Positions 15,142 to 26,553 of a DNA stretch of 64,000 bases are shown here, one piece after another; position 1 is the first letter of the stretch, and each line of letters begins with the position of its first letter. The notes beneath the pieces are model-generated. The model had not been told where the DNA came from and ran no database searches. It saw nothing but the letters and a program-made list of their open reading frames with translations. Position numbers and translations under genes: made by a program. Location of the stretch: positions 12,324,889-12,388,888 of the forward strand of contig NC_061061.1 of the NCBI RefSeq assembly GCF_021917145.1, written 5' to 3'. Source of the stretch: Hypomesus transpacificus (Eukaryota; Chordata; Actinopteri; Osmeriformes; Osmeridae).

Positions 15142-17354
15142 TTAGGATCAGATTCGATTTTTTAAATAGAAGTAAACGCAGCATACATTCATTCATTGTA
15201 CACAGCTGATAAATGATGCTTAATTCCTAACTCATGTAATGGCACCTGTCATCTTCACCAATTTCTGAACCTTCAAAAGGCCGACCCACCCTGAGATTCA
15301 TTTAATATGTAACAATATCAGATCATCTGCCCATAGTGTACTTTTTCAGATTACGCCAAACAGGAAAGCTGTGTGGGGACCCTAGAGACCAACAGATTGT
15401 GAGTGACTGTGCGTTCCACCGTTCTGCCTTACAGCACGTCCCCCCAACACACAGAGCCACTCATCCTCCACACTTCCAGATTAACGTGGATTAGAGACCC
15501 AGGCCTCTGTCCAAACACCAAGATGTCCTCCTCTCTTCTATCCCTCCCCAGATTTATACTTTACTACTATATGTTTTATTTCTGGTACAGGGAGGAATGG
15601 CCAGTGCCACTGGGCAACTGACAAACAGCCCTCCCTGAGTAACCAAGACAACATGGGGGGAGACTCACAAGGTAAAGCTGTCTTGGCACACCGCCCCAGA
15701 CCAGCAGAACATGTCTGCTCTCAAGGCACCAGAATGGAACATGACGTCGGGTGTTTACCTCCGCTAAGCTTGCCCCGATTCCCCCCCTCTCTCCCCCCTC
15801 TCTCCCCCCTCTCTCCCCCCTCTCTCCCCCAACTGCCATTTTAAGCATCCAGGGTAGATACAATTTCTCAGATTACTCTATTTAGGATTCTCTCTGCTGT
15901 GCACTCGGCTCCAATTGTCCCTTGAAACCCAACACGGTGTCCACAGGTCTGCTCAGTGTGTCTTTCAATCTGGGGAGACATGCCAGTACTGTCCATCTGG
16001 TCCTCAGTTAGAAGCTCTATTTTCGGGCTGCTCTGTGGTACCGATGCAGAGGGTTGCTCATCTCTCTAAATGAACATCAATTTGACACCACTTTCTGAAC
16101 ATCAATTGCCCCATTTAATCTGAGTACCTGTATTTAATCTGAGTACCTGTATTTAATCTGAGTACCTAAATTTCATCTGAGTACCTGTATTTAATCTGAG
16201 TACCTGTATTTCATCTGAGTACCTGTATTTCATCACAATAGGAAATCAAATCTTTGTAAATCTATCTATTGTTAGCTAGGAGTCGGCTTGTTGGTTATTA
16301 TGGGATGTGAGCCCTTGTCAAGAGACAGAAAGAAGCAGAGGGACACGTAAGTAACAAAGCTAACCGTCTAGCAGCTAAACCATTAATCTGAGGATTATCA
16401 GGATTGGGTGGTTTAAATGGCCAGTAGTTATTTCCCGGCTAATAGATGATTAAGACTGGGACCTACATACAGTACTATGGTATAGGCGGCCCCCTTATCC
16501 ATACAGAACTTATCCATGCATCAGAAATACACACTGGCCCATTTCTGATGCTTCTAGTCCGACCAACGGTCAATCCCATTCTGACCGAATCGAAAGGACA
16601 CGTGAGCAAGCAGCTGAAACTTGTCAGTGTAGGTCCCATCAACACAGAATCTCTCCATGGGATTGTTGAGTTGAGGGCAAACTATGACCGAACGTCTTTG
16701 TCATCAAAGAAACGTTCATGGTGGTATGGTACATCGTAAATCCTAGAGGAGAGATTTGCTACAAACCCATGGGAGTTTGTTACCTCTCCGGCACAATCCC
16801 TGCTGCCTTTGTATTTATTTTACGACTTATTAACTACTTAGTAAAAAATAAATCCTGATCACAATTTTTCTGCACATTAGGAAAACATTCATTATCAACA
16901 TCTCTAATATATTAGCCTTCGTCATCATCATCATCAGCAGAAGCATCATTCTCTCTTTCTCTCTTTCTCTTACCTGGCAAATCTCGGCCACCTCAGACTT
17001 TGTGATATATCCGTTCTTGTCAACGTCAAAAAGCGAGAAGGCCCATTCCAGTTTCCTGGTCGTCTTGCCCGTGGACGTCATGTGCAGTGCGATGATGTAC
17101 TCCTTGAAGTCGAGGGTCCCATCGTCGTTGGTGTCGAAGGAACGGAAAACGTGCTGGGCGTAGGTTTTAGCGTCGCTGTCTGGGAAGAAACGTTCGTAGA
17201 TCTTCTCAAAGTCATCTGGCGAGATGCGTCCGGTGGGACACTGCTTCTGGAAGTTCTCGTACCACTGAGACAGCTCGGTCTCTGAGAACTTGGTGTTCAT
17301 CTTCAAGTCTTCCAGGATCTCCTTGGACATTGCGCTGCTCTTGGCGTTTCCCAT
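14182..17354 (-). CDS. rcvrn: Recoverin, photoreceptor neuronal calcium sensor
   Basis: Recoverin is a Ca2+-myristoyl switch protein of photoreceptors that inhibits rhodopsin kinase. Three exons on the minus strand: 16974-17354, 14751-14862, 14182-14267. They give 192 aa (family about 200). Seen: N-terminal MGN with Gly2 for myristoylation; the degenerate first EF-hand with the CPTG motif (39-42); canonical EF2 loop DTNDDGTLDFKE (74-85); EF3 loop DVDKNGYITKSE (110-121). Exon 2 begins IFKLIPKEDIPKLPADEN and includes TPEKRADKLWSYF, and the C-terminus is RLIHYEPTP. The tail is shorter and less basic than mammalian recoverin. Intron 1 begins with a CT-rich (sense) tract reaching the exon-2 acceptor. 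Converges on gsg1l2. Confidence 0.94.
14321..14392 (+). repeat. Dispersed repeat, copy of the 5370 element
   Basis: Starts with TCAGAATCAGAATCA and contains AAGGAATTTACTGTGG, matching the element in atg12 intron 3. In rcvrn intron 2. Confidence 0.45.
14880..15136. repeat. (GA)n/(GGGA)n tract beside the rcvrn exon-2 acceptor
   Basis: About 255 bp of purine repeat. On the recoverin sense strand it is a CT/CCCT tract ending about 17 bp before exon 2. A roughly 170-bp higher-order duplication is visible inside it. Confidence 0.92.
15779..15833. repeat. CCCCCTCTCT 13-bp tandem repeat
   Basis: Four to five copies of a CCCCCCTCTCTCC-like unit in rcvrn intron 1. Confidence 0.8.
16112..16232. repeat. 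19-bp minisatellite
   Basis: About six copies of ATTTAATCTGAGTACCTGT (or a TTTCATC variant) in rcvrn intron 1. Confidence 0.9.
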
Positions 17355-18419
17355 GGCAGTGAACTATCGTACTGGGCTCTAGGCTCAGAGATGGGCTCTC
17401 TGTTTTGCAACGTATCCTGCAGGTGGTCTCAGGCCTGGTCGATCCCTCCGGTTTCCTGGCTGATCTCTGTCCGCTGAGGTCCTGGGACTCCTGGCTGTTA
17501 AAGTATCCTTCAAGCTGTCTCCAGACAAGTTGCCTTGAAAATAATTCAAACCAATGACGTTCACTGATACACGCGCAACACAAATATCGTGGACCACTGT
17601 ACCACAACAAAAGGCACACCTGAAACTCACAGAGGGAGAAGGAAGGAAGGAGACAGAATAGACCTACCTGTGCAAGCCGTAGAGAACAGATGAAGGTATG
17701 TCAGTCAGGGAAAGCCTATTGACTTTCTGACTGATGACGAAGGCATAGAGAGGGAGGGAGAGAGGGAGAAATGTGCCGGTAGGAAAGAGTTGAGACCAGG
17801 CGGCCACCACTGACGGCTGTATTAAGTCAGATAATGCAGGACTTAAGGTGGCTGAGCCTGTGACCTACATGACCCCTGGGGAGTGGCATCTTTTCTGTCC
17901 TCCTCTGGTCTCTCTCTGCGAATGTCATCTAAGGCCACCATGTTCCCCAATTCACACTCTATCCTCCAGCACTACCTGCTTGGATATGCTTAGATAAAAC
18001 AACATATGGATTTGTTTAGATGAGAACATTTATGGATGACATAGGATAGTTGCTTGAAACTAAAAAGTTAATATTTTAATGGATACATTCGCATTAAATG
18101 ATTAGCATTACCATTAGTTAATTATCAGTCTCAAAACCCGAGACCGAGTGAGTGGTAATTGATTTAAGTTCAGAAAGGCTCGATCTTCTATTCCACTAAT
18201 TGAATTTGACCAGAGGCTCCTAATGCTAAAACCGCCATCTGCGCGGGTGTTGCAAAGGCGTTGCTAAGGAAGTTGGCCTTCTTTTTGTCTGGCTTTGTCC
18301 CCATTCTCTTACTCCACTTCCTGTCTCCACCTCCTTAGGATTCATTTTTCATCAGCACCTTGTTTTTATTTTCTTTTTTTTCTTTCTTCTTCATTTCCAC
18401 TATGAGAATGGGGGTTGTT

Positions 18420-18460
18420 GACAGAGATAAAGAGAGAGAGACAGAGAGAGAGAGACACAT

Positions 18461-18520
<60 letters not shown>
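18420..18520. repeat. (GA)n microsatellite
   Basis: GAGAGA run with interspersed ACAGAG units. Confidence 0.92.
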
Positions 18521-18522
<2 letters not shown>

Positions 18523-18695
18523 CATGCACACAGTGTCACCCACATGCATACAGATCCACGAGCAGATCTTCCGCTCAAATCCACACCCCTCTATACTCCT
18601 ACCCTAATGTTGCAGTCGGCATCTTCACCAGATCCTTCTGGTCATTAAACCCAGAACAAGATGAAGATCTATGCTCAGCTTCATGGAAACAGAGG

Positions 18696-18817
18696 CCCTC
18701 TCTCCAACTCCTCACCCTCGCACTCATGTTGTTTTGTCTGGTTTGGCTGTACTTCACCCTCTCTCCAACTCCTCACCCTCGCACTCATGTTGTTTTGTCT
18801 GGTTTGGCTGTACTTCA
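18696..18817. repeat. 61-bp tandem duplication
   Basis: Two virtually identical copies starting CCCTCTCTCCAACTCCTCAC and ending GGCTGTACTTCA. The identity suggests a recent event. Confidence 0.9.
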
Positions 18818-19627
18818 CCACTCCCTCTCTCTTTCCTAAACATTGTTCTGTCTTCGGTAAAAACACCCCCACAGGAAAAATAATGTTGTCTTGTACAGTA
18901 TATCTCATACAGACGTGTTACTAAGGCACCTGGTTCTTACACATGCAGTAAATTGTTTGACATGTGTCCCCTTAATAAAGATATGTAGCTATTATTTAGT
19001 TCAACTTGAAACATCTGTTATGAAAACAAAGAATATTCATAGCTGATTCTTCAAGTATTTTGCTATAAGAAAACACAGCATGTTGACCACTAAAATCAGA
19101 TGTGAAGATCTCACAAGAATTCAACTGCTGTAGATATTGGTTCATGTTCACATTCTATGAAAAATTACAGGGCTAAGACCTTAAGCAAGGTAAAAAATAC
19201 ATCTCAATAAGACGGATTGATATTTAAGAGTTTGGACGGTGCGTATGTTGTCTCTGACCTTCTTGGCTGAAGGACTCTTATGCTGTAAGCCCCCCTGAGT
19301 CTAACCCAGTAATCCTCTGGGCCAAGCTCAGTTAGGGGATGCTTCTTGCTTCTCACGTATCAAGACACTGCTGTGTGTGGAAGATGAGAGCCAGGCCGGG
19401 AACCCACCATAGCATGCCGAACAACAGGAGGCTCCAGGTGTTTCCTACTGACTGATTCTTAAACACCTTGGAAGGGTAATCTCGGTTGACAGTCGGAGCT
19501 TATTGGAGTGAGGAATAGGGCGAAGAGTTGTCTTCTGTTGCCGATGATCGTATTTTATAAATGTGACTTGCCAATATCTGTCCTTACTCATAGCATCACA
19601 CATCCATGTTTCCCCCTTGTTCCACAT

Positions 19628-20260
19628 TCTACATGTATGATGTATGACTGTATGTTCAACATTCTACATGTATGATGTATGACTGTATGTTCCACATTCT
19701 ACATGTATGATGTATTACTGTATGTTCCACATTCTACATATATAACTGTATGTTCCACATTCTACATATACGATATATGACTGTATGTTCCACATTCTAC
19801 ATGTATAACTGTATGTTCCACATTCTACATGTATGATGTATGACTGTATGTTCCACATTCTACATGTATGATGTATTACTGTATGTTCCACATTCTACAT
19901 GTATAACTGTATGTTCCACATTCTACATGTATGATGTATTACTGTATGTTCCACATTCTACATGTTTAACTGTATGTTCCACATTCTACATGTACGATGT
20001 ATGACTGTATGTTCCACATTCTACATGTATGATGTATGACTGTATGTGCCACATTCTACATATACGATATATGACTGTATGTTCCACATTCTTCATGTAT
20101 GATGTATTACTGTATGTTCCACATTCTACATGTACGATGTATGACTGTATGTTCAACATTCTACATGTACGATGTATGACTGTATGTTCCACATTCTACA
20201 TGTACGATGTATGACTGTATGTTCAACATTCTACATGTACGATGTATAACTGTATGATTC
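19628..20260. repeat. About 35-bp minisatellite
   Basis: About 19 units built from ACTGTATGTTCCACATTCTA plus CATGTATGATGTATG, with shortened (about 25-bp) variants and point differences such as CGATATATG. No gene association seen. Confidence 0.92.
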
Positions 20261-20730
20261 TCGCCCGCTCTCCTCCAATCTGGATGTCCTCTTCTCTATA
20301 AATATACAAAGAGTTCATCTTCTGGATTATCCTCCACCCCGCCCTCTCCCCTCTGAGCCAATTACCATCAGCACCAACCCTTACCTCCCCCGCCAAAGAG
20401 CCTTACCCCTAACTTCCCCCCCTCCCCTCACACAAAAACAATCCCTGACCTTTAACCTAGTGTCTTCCACAGTGACATAAAGTAGCCTCTAGCAACATAC
20501 CTCAGAGCTCTGTGTTTTGGGAACAGAGCCGGATATTAACCACAAATTATGTCTATCTGTGCCTATTTGGCTGAATGGTTTTGGATGAAGGAAATCTCAC
20601 GCTGCAAAATATATCAGTCAGTAGATGTATCTCTTTTTTTCTACACATTTATTTTAGCTTAATTTAAATTTCTTGACAAAGTAAGATGAAACGTCAAAGA
20701 GGTCCAACTTACGTGGTGTACGAAAACATC

Positions 20731-21057
20731 GGTAACACTTTAGATGAGCTCACCAAATTCATAATTCATTAACCAATTTGTTACTTATTAGTCAACGGTT
20801 TGTTCACCATTAGTTATTTGTTGTTCATACAAAATGTATCATTAGTAAACCATTAGTAAAGCTAAACCCTAACCAAAACTTAAACCCTAAACCCTAGCCC
20901 TAAACCCGAACCTTGACCCTAACTGTGTGAACAAATGCTTTACTAATGATAAATTTTGTATAAACAATAAATAACTAATGGTGAACAAACCGTTAACTAA
21001 TAGGTAACTAATTGGTTAATAAATTATGAATTTGGTGAGCTCATCTAAAGTGTTACC
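20731..21057. mobile_element. 327-bp fold-back MITE, hAT-like
   Basis: Two inverted arms of about 118 bp (GGTAACACTTTAGATGAGCT at the left, mirrored at the right) flank a core of degenerate CCCTAA-like motifs. The 8-bp sequence AAAACATC occurs immediately on both sides (20723-20730 and 21058-21065), a target-site duplication of the length made by hAT transposases. No ORF, so it is non-autonomous. Confidence 0.85.
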
Positions 21058-22169
21058 AAAACATCAACAGGACTGTGACTGACATGTAGTTAGACAGTAA
21101 ACAGTCGCATTAGCAGCATCAAATAGGGAAGGAAACACCCAGTTACACAACCCCAAAGCCCCAGAGCGTCATTAGACTGGCTGAGGGCCACGTCATCACA
21201 GTCTGCAGTCACCTAAACCTGGCCTCGTCTGGGCCACAGCACAGACATGACCTCTCCATTAGTGCCATAACTACGGCCAGCTCCATGTTATCAGCCAAGC
21301 TTACACGGTCTTGTTTGTAAAAAGGGCTTCCAGTACACTAGTCTATTCTATTAAATAATCCTTTAGGACTGAATTAGATTCATTAAGCTTTTCTTAAAAT
21401 ATATCGAAACTTTATTTGTTTGGCGGCGCCATACGAGAGTACAGTCAACACTCACATTTTGAGAACTGTCGAGAGATACCGTTGAAAAAACAACATCTCT
21501 GGACTCTAAACAATGCCTTGGGGGGGAGGCCCAGTTTAAACCTTGAGGGAGGGAGAGAGGGAGAAGAGGAAGGGAGGGGGTCCTGGATAAATAGCAGTTA
21601 ATGGGTCATAATGGTGCTTAATGACAGACGAGACTTTCCTACTGAATACAAAGACCACCAGAAACAAACAAATGATAACAACAATCATAACAACCATGTC
21701 GCCATTTTTGAAGGCCCGAGGCTGTGGCAGAGCTGATAAAAGAGGGCCGACAGCGAGTGCTCTCTCCCCACATCTAGAGTGACCCAGCAGGGAGAGAGTC
21801 GACCTTTGGCATTCACTGAGACAGAAACAAAAAGCTTGTGCATGGAAGAATCACATGTTCAGGAATGTAAAGTATTTCAATCCGACTCCCATTTGGTGAG
21901 CCTGTACTCTTGGGTGCAGGTTGATGAGGCCTTTGAGGTGAGTCCAATTTATCTACGTTTTACTTGTAACAACAAAACAATTTCAACTCTCATGTTTTAA
22001 CCGGTTTTCAAATGTCATACTGTGACAGTTTTGGCTTTAGGGACATTCTGTTATCTGATTAGGGACAAAATAACTGATCTGATCAAGGTCACTCCAAGTC
22101 ATACTCATTGTGTTTGAGGAGCCTACTAACAGCAACACATATTCCTGATGGTTGTGTTGTACAGGACTA

Positions 22170-22670
22170 GAAGCTGGGAGAGAGAAAGGAGGAGAAGAGA
22201 TCTGTACTGAGTGTTTCTGAGACATATCACAGGAGGAGAAGAGATCTGTACTGAGTGTTTCTGAGACGTATCACAGGAGGAGAAGAGATCTGTACTGAGT
22301 GTTTCTGAGACGTATCACAGGAGGAGAAGAGATCTGTACTGAGTGTTTCTGAGACGTATCACAGGAGGAGAAGAGGTCTGTACTGAGTGTTTCTGAGACG
22401 TATCACAGGAGGAGAAGAGATCTGTACTGAGTGTTTCTGAGACGTATCACAGGAGGAGAAGAGATCTGTACTGAGTGTTTCTGAGACGTATCACAGGAGG
22501 AGAAGAGATCTGTACTGAGTGTTTCTGAGACGTATCACAGGAGGAGAAGAGGTCTGTACTGAGTGTTTCTGAGACGTATCACAGGAGGAGAAGAGATCTG
22601 TACTGAGTGTTTCTGAGACGTATCACAGGAGGAGAAGAGATCTGTACTGAGTGTTTCTGAGACGTATCAC
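22170..22670. repeat. 44-bp minisatellite directly upstream of the tmem100-like start codon
   Basis: About 11 nearly identical copies of a unit containing AGGAGGAGAAGAGATCTGTA and CTGAGTGTTTCTGAGACGTA. It ends 25 bp before the ATG at 22695. The unit contains no ATG, so transcription through it would add no upstream start codons. It may be 5' UTR or promoter. Confidence 0.95.
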
Positions 22671-22694
22671 ATCGGGAAGTAGACGACAACCGCC

Positions 22695-23123
22695 ATGGAG
22701 TCCCTCGATCCTTCTGCTCTCCCCGGCGCAACCACAGCTGTGACCTACGACCCTAAGTCAGAGACAGTCACCCTACCAGGAGGGATCGTGTCCGTGACGG
22801 GCCTCACCATGGTAACCGGTGGCGCTGAGCTCTCCTGTGGTTCCTGTATGCTGGCCTTTGGCATTTGGGGAACTTTCATTGGCGTAAGTGCGATGGCAGT
22901 TGGACTTTGGCACCAATCAATGATGTCTGTGGGCCGGAACTCGAACCTCCTGGAAATGGGATTGGTCATTCTGGCCATCAGTTGTGGGGTGGTCGGTAGT
23001 GTGGTGGCGCTTCGCTATCTGACGAGAAGACAGAGAGAGTTAAAAAGGGCGGAGAGGGAGGATGGGCGGGTGGTGCTGGTGGGGGACAGTGGGATAAGTG
23101 TTCTAAAGAAAGTGACTGTGTAG
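22695..23123 (+). CDS. tmem100: TMEM100-like two-pass membrane protein
   Basis: Single-exon coding sequence of 142 aa with start context CCGCCATGG. It matches the TMEM100 layout: a variable N-terminus, the conserved junction TGGAELSCGSC (about 41-51; TGGTELSC in mammals from memory), a first hydrophobic segment about 51-72, a second about 85-108, and a basic cytosolic stretch (RRQRELKRAERE). TMEM100 is a BMP/ALK1-dependent endothelial and sensory-neuron membrane protein that modulates TRPA1-TRPV1. Mammalian TMEM100 is 134 aa with an intronless CDS, as here. The N-terminal 40 residues diverge, so it could be a teleost paralogue (a or b) or a close relative. The 44-bp array abuts the 5' side. 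Confidence 0.75.
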   Translation: MESLDPSALPGATTAVTYDPKSETVTLPGGIVSVTGLTMVTGGAELSCGSCMLAFGIWGTFIGVSAMAVGLWHQSMMSVGRNSNLLEMGLVILAISCGVVGSVVALRYLTRRQRELKRAEREDGRVVLVGDSGISVLKKVTV

Positions 23124-23152
23124 GAGAGACACACAGTGATAGGGTGTAAGAT

Positions 23153-23358
23153 GGGAGTCAGATGGCTGAGCGGTGAGGGAGTCGGGCTAGTAATTAGAAG
23201 GTTACCGGATCGATTCCCCGCCGTGTCAAATGATGTTGTGTCCTTGGGCAAGGCACTTCACCCTACTTGCCTCGGGGGGAATGTCCCTGTACTGACTGTA
23301 AGTCGCTCTGGATAAGAGCGTCTGCTAAATGACTAAATGTAAATGTAATGTAAATGTA
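23153..23358 (+). mobile_element. tRNA-derived SINE, plus orientation
   Basis: A-box-like TGGCTGAGCGGTGAGG, B-box-like GGATCGATTCC, a middle region with TGTCCTTGGGCAAGGCACTT, and the tail CTGGATAAGAGCGTCTGCTA ending in a short AAATGTA repeat. Sits 30 bp after the tmem100-like stop, so it may be part of the 3' UTR. Confidence 0.9.
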
Positions 23359-23592
23359 AGAACTGGCACTGGCTGTAAGTCCACTGTAACACTGGACACG
23401 TGGCCAGATACCTTTGCTGTATGAGTGATAGTGAGAAAGCTGCCTCCATGCTGAGTTTTCTCACCACCATGAGCCAATGTGTGTGTGTCTCCCTCTGCTG
23501 GAGGAAATGTGTATGATCAGCCCAGAGGGTTCACTGACTAAATACTGACAGACTTCAAAAGATCTTGTATTAAACTGTATGTGCCAAAATGA

Positions 23593-23598
23593 AATAAA
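23593..23598 (+). promoter_or_regulatory. Possible polyadenylation signal of tmem100-like gene
   Basis: AATAAA about 470 bases after the stop codon, beyond the SINE. Confidence 0.4.
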
Positions 23599-23599
23599 T

Positions 23600-25110
23600 T
23601 GCCATCTAAACAATTACTTCTTTTTTTTTTACCAAAGGATTGCACATTTTTACTGTGAAATTTAATACAATATCTATCATCGTTTCTGAAAAAAATATAT
23701 GCGTGTTTGTATTGTATTAAAGTATTTGCAGCTGGCTCAAACTTATTTATTTTCTGTATGCCGATCTACAATATACATCAACCCACAAGTGTTACATTAA
23801 ACTTTTACCAACAACTAAACATTGTCTTAAAAGTCCCCAAATAAACTCCTCACCACATCTGGAGTCAGAGGGAGATATGTCTGGTGAAGTCCTTTGTTTT
23901 AGTAAATACTTTAGAGAACAGGGAACACATTTAGTACATCATTCTACCAGTGGTACACATCCATGAAGAGTAAGATGAGAATGAGTTCTGATAGACTGTC
24001 TGTGAGGCTCTTTACCCTGTGTTTAGGTCCCTGGGTTACAGGAGATGTTCACATGTCTAAGTGCAGCAGTGAAAGTGCTGGATCACCCACCCTGTATTCT
24101 TTCTGGAAGCAGAATTGAGTTGACATGGCAAGTTCTAGGCATGGGCGAAAATTCACACAAAGTGCTGAAAGTGCATTGTTAAAAGTTGAAGAGGTCAGTA
24201 CAGCCTGGGCCTTAGATCTGAAACATAGTATACATATACAGTAGACACAGCCAGCCTGCTCTTTCAAGATGGCGTCCCCGTTCATTTCTATCAAAAGTGC
24301 TCAGTGGTGCAGTGAGGCAAGTGAGAGCGATGAACGGATCGCGCCATCTTTCCAGTTCCAGGCGGCTCGTCCGGTCTTGTGCAGAACAGTGGCTCTCCAT
24401 GCTGCTTGCTCCGAAACTCGTACACGCTCGCAACTAACTGTACATGTCATATTCTGCGACAACCGGTCGTGAGAGTGAAAGCTAAGGCTTTGCAGTAGAT
24501 TCAGATAAAAGAATTGATTCTAAATTGTACCCCATTCAGAATGGTCCGTCAAGAAGCAGATACATCATGTGAACTTTATATTAAAATCAATACCATCAGT
24601 ACTGTATAGTATTCCTTTCACTTGGTTTTTAGAAATGTAGAACTATTCTAGATGAACCTCACCACATACGTTGTTCTTTTGGATTCGTGTTTTTAATATG
24701 ACTGCCTATGTATTATGTTGGATTAAATTAACTAAACTTGAATACCTGGTTCCATTATTGTTCTGGTTTGGCAAAGCAAGCTAAGTTTTTTGTTTTATAC
24801 TATTACTATACTATTATATAATACTATATAAATAAATATATACTGTATATGTTACTAGTATGATGATGATGAGTATTGCTTTATTATTACTAGCTTATTG
24901 TTATTGTTAATTCCATCATTGTGGTGTTAACTGAAACATTGCATAACCATGACAATATTATGGTTATCAGACATCATTTATAAATCTTAATCTTTGCTCC
25001 AAATAAACATGTCAACAATGCTGACAGCCCACACATTTATCACCATATCATCTCTCCACCAGTCTCGTGGTCACTTTTGAATTAATACAGGGGTCAAGGG
25101 TGGAATATCA
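23600..25110. other. Intergenic, includes 3' flank of C1q cluster copy 1
   Basis: No exon recognised. From about 24413 rightwards the sequence is homologous to 28716-29270 and 34140-34750, the downstream flanks of the other two C1q genes. Shared landmarks are GTGAAAGCTAAGGCTTTG and AAGAAGCAGATACATCATG. This marks the segmental duplication. Confidence 0.6.
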
Positions 25111-25112
25111 GC

Positions 25113-25118
25113 TTTATT
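25113..25118 (-). promoter_or_regulatory. Polyadenylation signal, C1q gene 1
   Basis: Minus-strand AATAAA 33 bases past the stop, at the same relative place as in the other two paralogues. Confidence 0.6.
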
Positions 25119-25150
25119 AAACTCTGGGTCATGAGCCTGGGCAGAGTGTT

Positions 25151-25792
25151 TTACATGGGGAAGAGAAGGAAACCACTGAAGGTGCTATAATTACTACTAT
25201 CATCATACAGGCGGTAGCCTGATGGAAGACGCATCATAATCCTATCTCCCTTAACCAGCTCTACAGTGACAGCATTTACCACAAATTTATGTTGGCCATC
25301 GGTATTGTAGACACCGTTGTGCATGATCTGGAGGTTGTTCTTGAACATGTTTACTCCTGCCACCGTTCTAGGACTACTGTACCCCAAAGCAGTAAACCTG
25401 AAGTAGTACACTTCTCTCACTGGAGCTGTGAACACACCTGAAGAGGGGCAGGAGCAAAAGGGAAAAAACAACATTTAGTTTGACTGTGATTGAAATGTTG
25501 ACTGATGAATGGAGACCCCCAGTGTTGGAGCTACTCTGATGTCAAGGTGTGTGCTCTAGGTGAGCATATCCAGAACTGTACCTGTTGCTGGGCTGTAGGC
25601 GTTGCCTATGTTGGTGAAGACTTTGCTATAGACCAGTGGTGTTTCAGTGTTGAAGGGCCCAACATGTCCTGAATTAGTTAGAGCCGTGTAGAATGCCACC
25701 TTTGGTCTGCCTGTTAATTACATGTAGAAATGCTAGTCTGGTTTCCAGGGCTACGCATACAACAGAAAGTACAATGTATGTCTTCATAAATA

Positions 25793-25835
<43 letters not shown>

Positions 25836-26225
25836 AAAAAGTACAATGCATATAAATTCATGTACAAAGACAGGATTACATGTTATTCTTAAAACCTTCT
25901 TCTTCTTGATTTATCATGACAAGTAGCCATTTTGTAATATTTAGTAATGCATTATACAGTAACGCAATCAAGGTCAAATATTACCTGCGTTGTCTTTTCT
26001 CATCTTTTCCATCTGTCTCTGGGTGACCGACAGCTGGACCCTCTGTTTCACCACCATGTCTCTCAGAGCCTTCAGTTCAGTCAGGATGGCATCATCGCTC
26101 ATGCAGCCTCCTGTTTGTGGTTTACCGAGATGGTTCTTGTTGTTGTTCTTTAGGCCCCCTGTGCCGTCTCCCTGGCCCCGTGTCACAGACAGACAGAGCA
26201 GCAGAACCACGTTAACAATCTTCAT
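25151..26225 (-). CDS. Secreted C1q-domain protein, cluster copy 1 (no coiled-coil exon)
   Basis: Three exons, minus strand: 25985-26225, 25582-25710, 25151-25437, summing to 218 aa. The signal peptide is [17 protein letters not shown]. The N-terminal segment contains a short heptad-like region ([19 protein letters not shown]), followed by a C1q/TNF-like jelly-roll domain ([69 protein letters not shown] at the C-terminus). Teleosts have many such C1q-like lectin-type genes, often immune-linked; function here is inferred only. Unlike copies 2 and 3 it has no coiled-coil exon. A piece of one (GCCCTGGAAACCAGACTAG, minus strand, near 25740) runs straight into the next intron end, so exon 1 must join the C1q exon directly; phases allow this. 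Confidence 0.88.
25795..25832. repeat. (TA)n microsatellite
   Basis: About 18 TA units in the first intron of C1q copy 1. Confidence 0.9.
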
Positions 26226-26270
26226 CCTGAAGGGTAGCAGAGTGTTGTCACCCTCAGTGTTCAGTCCCTG

Positions 26271-26278
26271 TTTTTATA
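26271..26278 (-). promoter_or_regulatory. TATA box of C1q copy 1
   Basis: Minus-strand TATAAAAA about 46 bp upstream of the ATG. It is conserved with flanking GGATGCA in all three paralogues (30588-30595 and 37011-37018), implying a very short 5' UTR. Confidence 0.7.
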
Positions 26279-26553
26279 TGCATCCAGGTTGGTCACGCAC
26301 GTGAGAACACAAACACCAGGAAATTTAAAGAAGAAAAGGAGATAAATATGAAATGGTGTTATTTCCCCCAGTCCTGTCATGTGTTCTGTGTTTGTTTTGT
26401 TTCGGTGTGACTTATCACTGACTCCCTCCTTCCTGGTATCATGTTCAGCTGATTTATGTTCCGATCATCCAATCCCATCATCTGTGCCACTGTTTTTGTG
26501 TGTTTGGTTGCTCCTTGTGAGGGTTTTGTTTTTGCAACATTTTGTGGAAGCTG

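Larger units (their letters stand above)
17640..22160. other. Repeat-rich intergenic region between rcvrn and the tmem100-like gene
   Basis: No exon recognised. Contains a GA microsatellite (18420-18520), a 61-bp duplication (18696-18817), a 35-bp minisatellite (19628-20260) and a fold-back hAT-like MITE (20731-21057). The first few hundred bases should hold the recoverin promoter. The remainder is unique sequence without visible coding potential. Confidence 0.5.

Noticed and set aside
20872-20935. Interstitial telomere block (CCCTAA words)
   Set aside because: Degenerate, short, and exactly the centre of a fold-back MITE with a target duplication.
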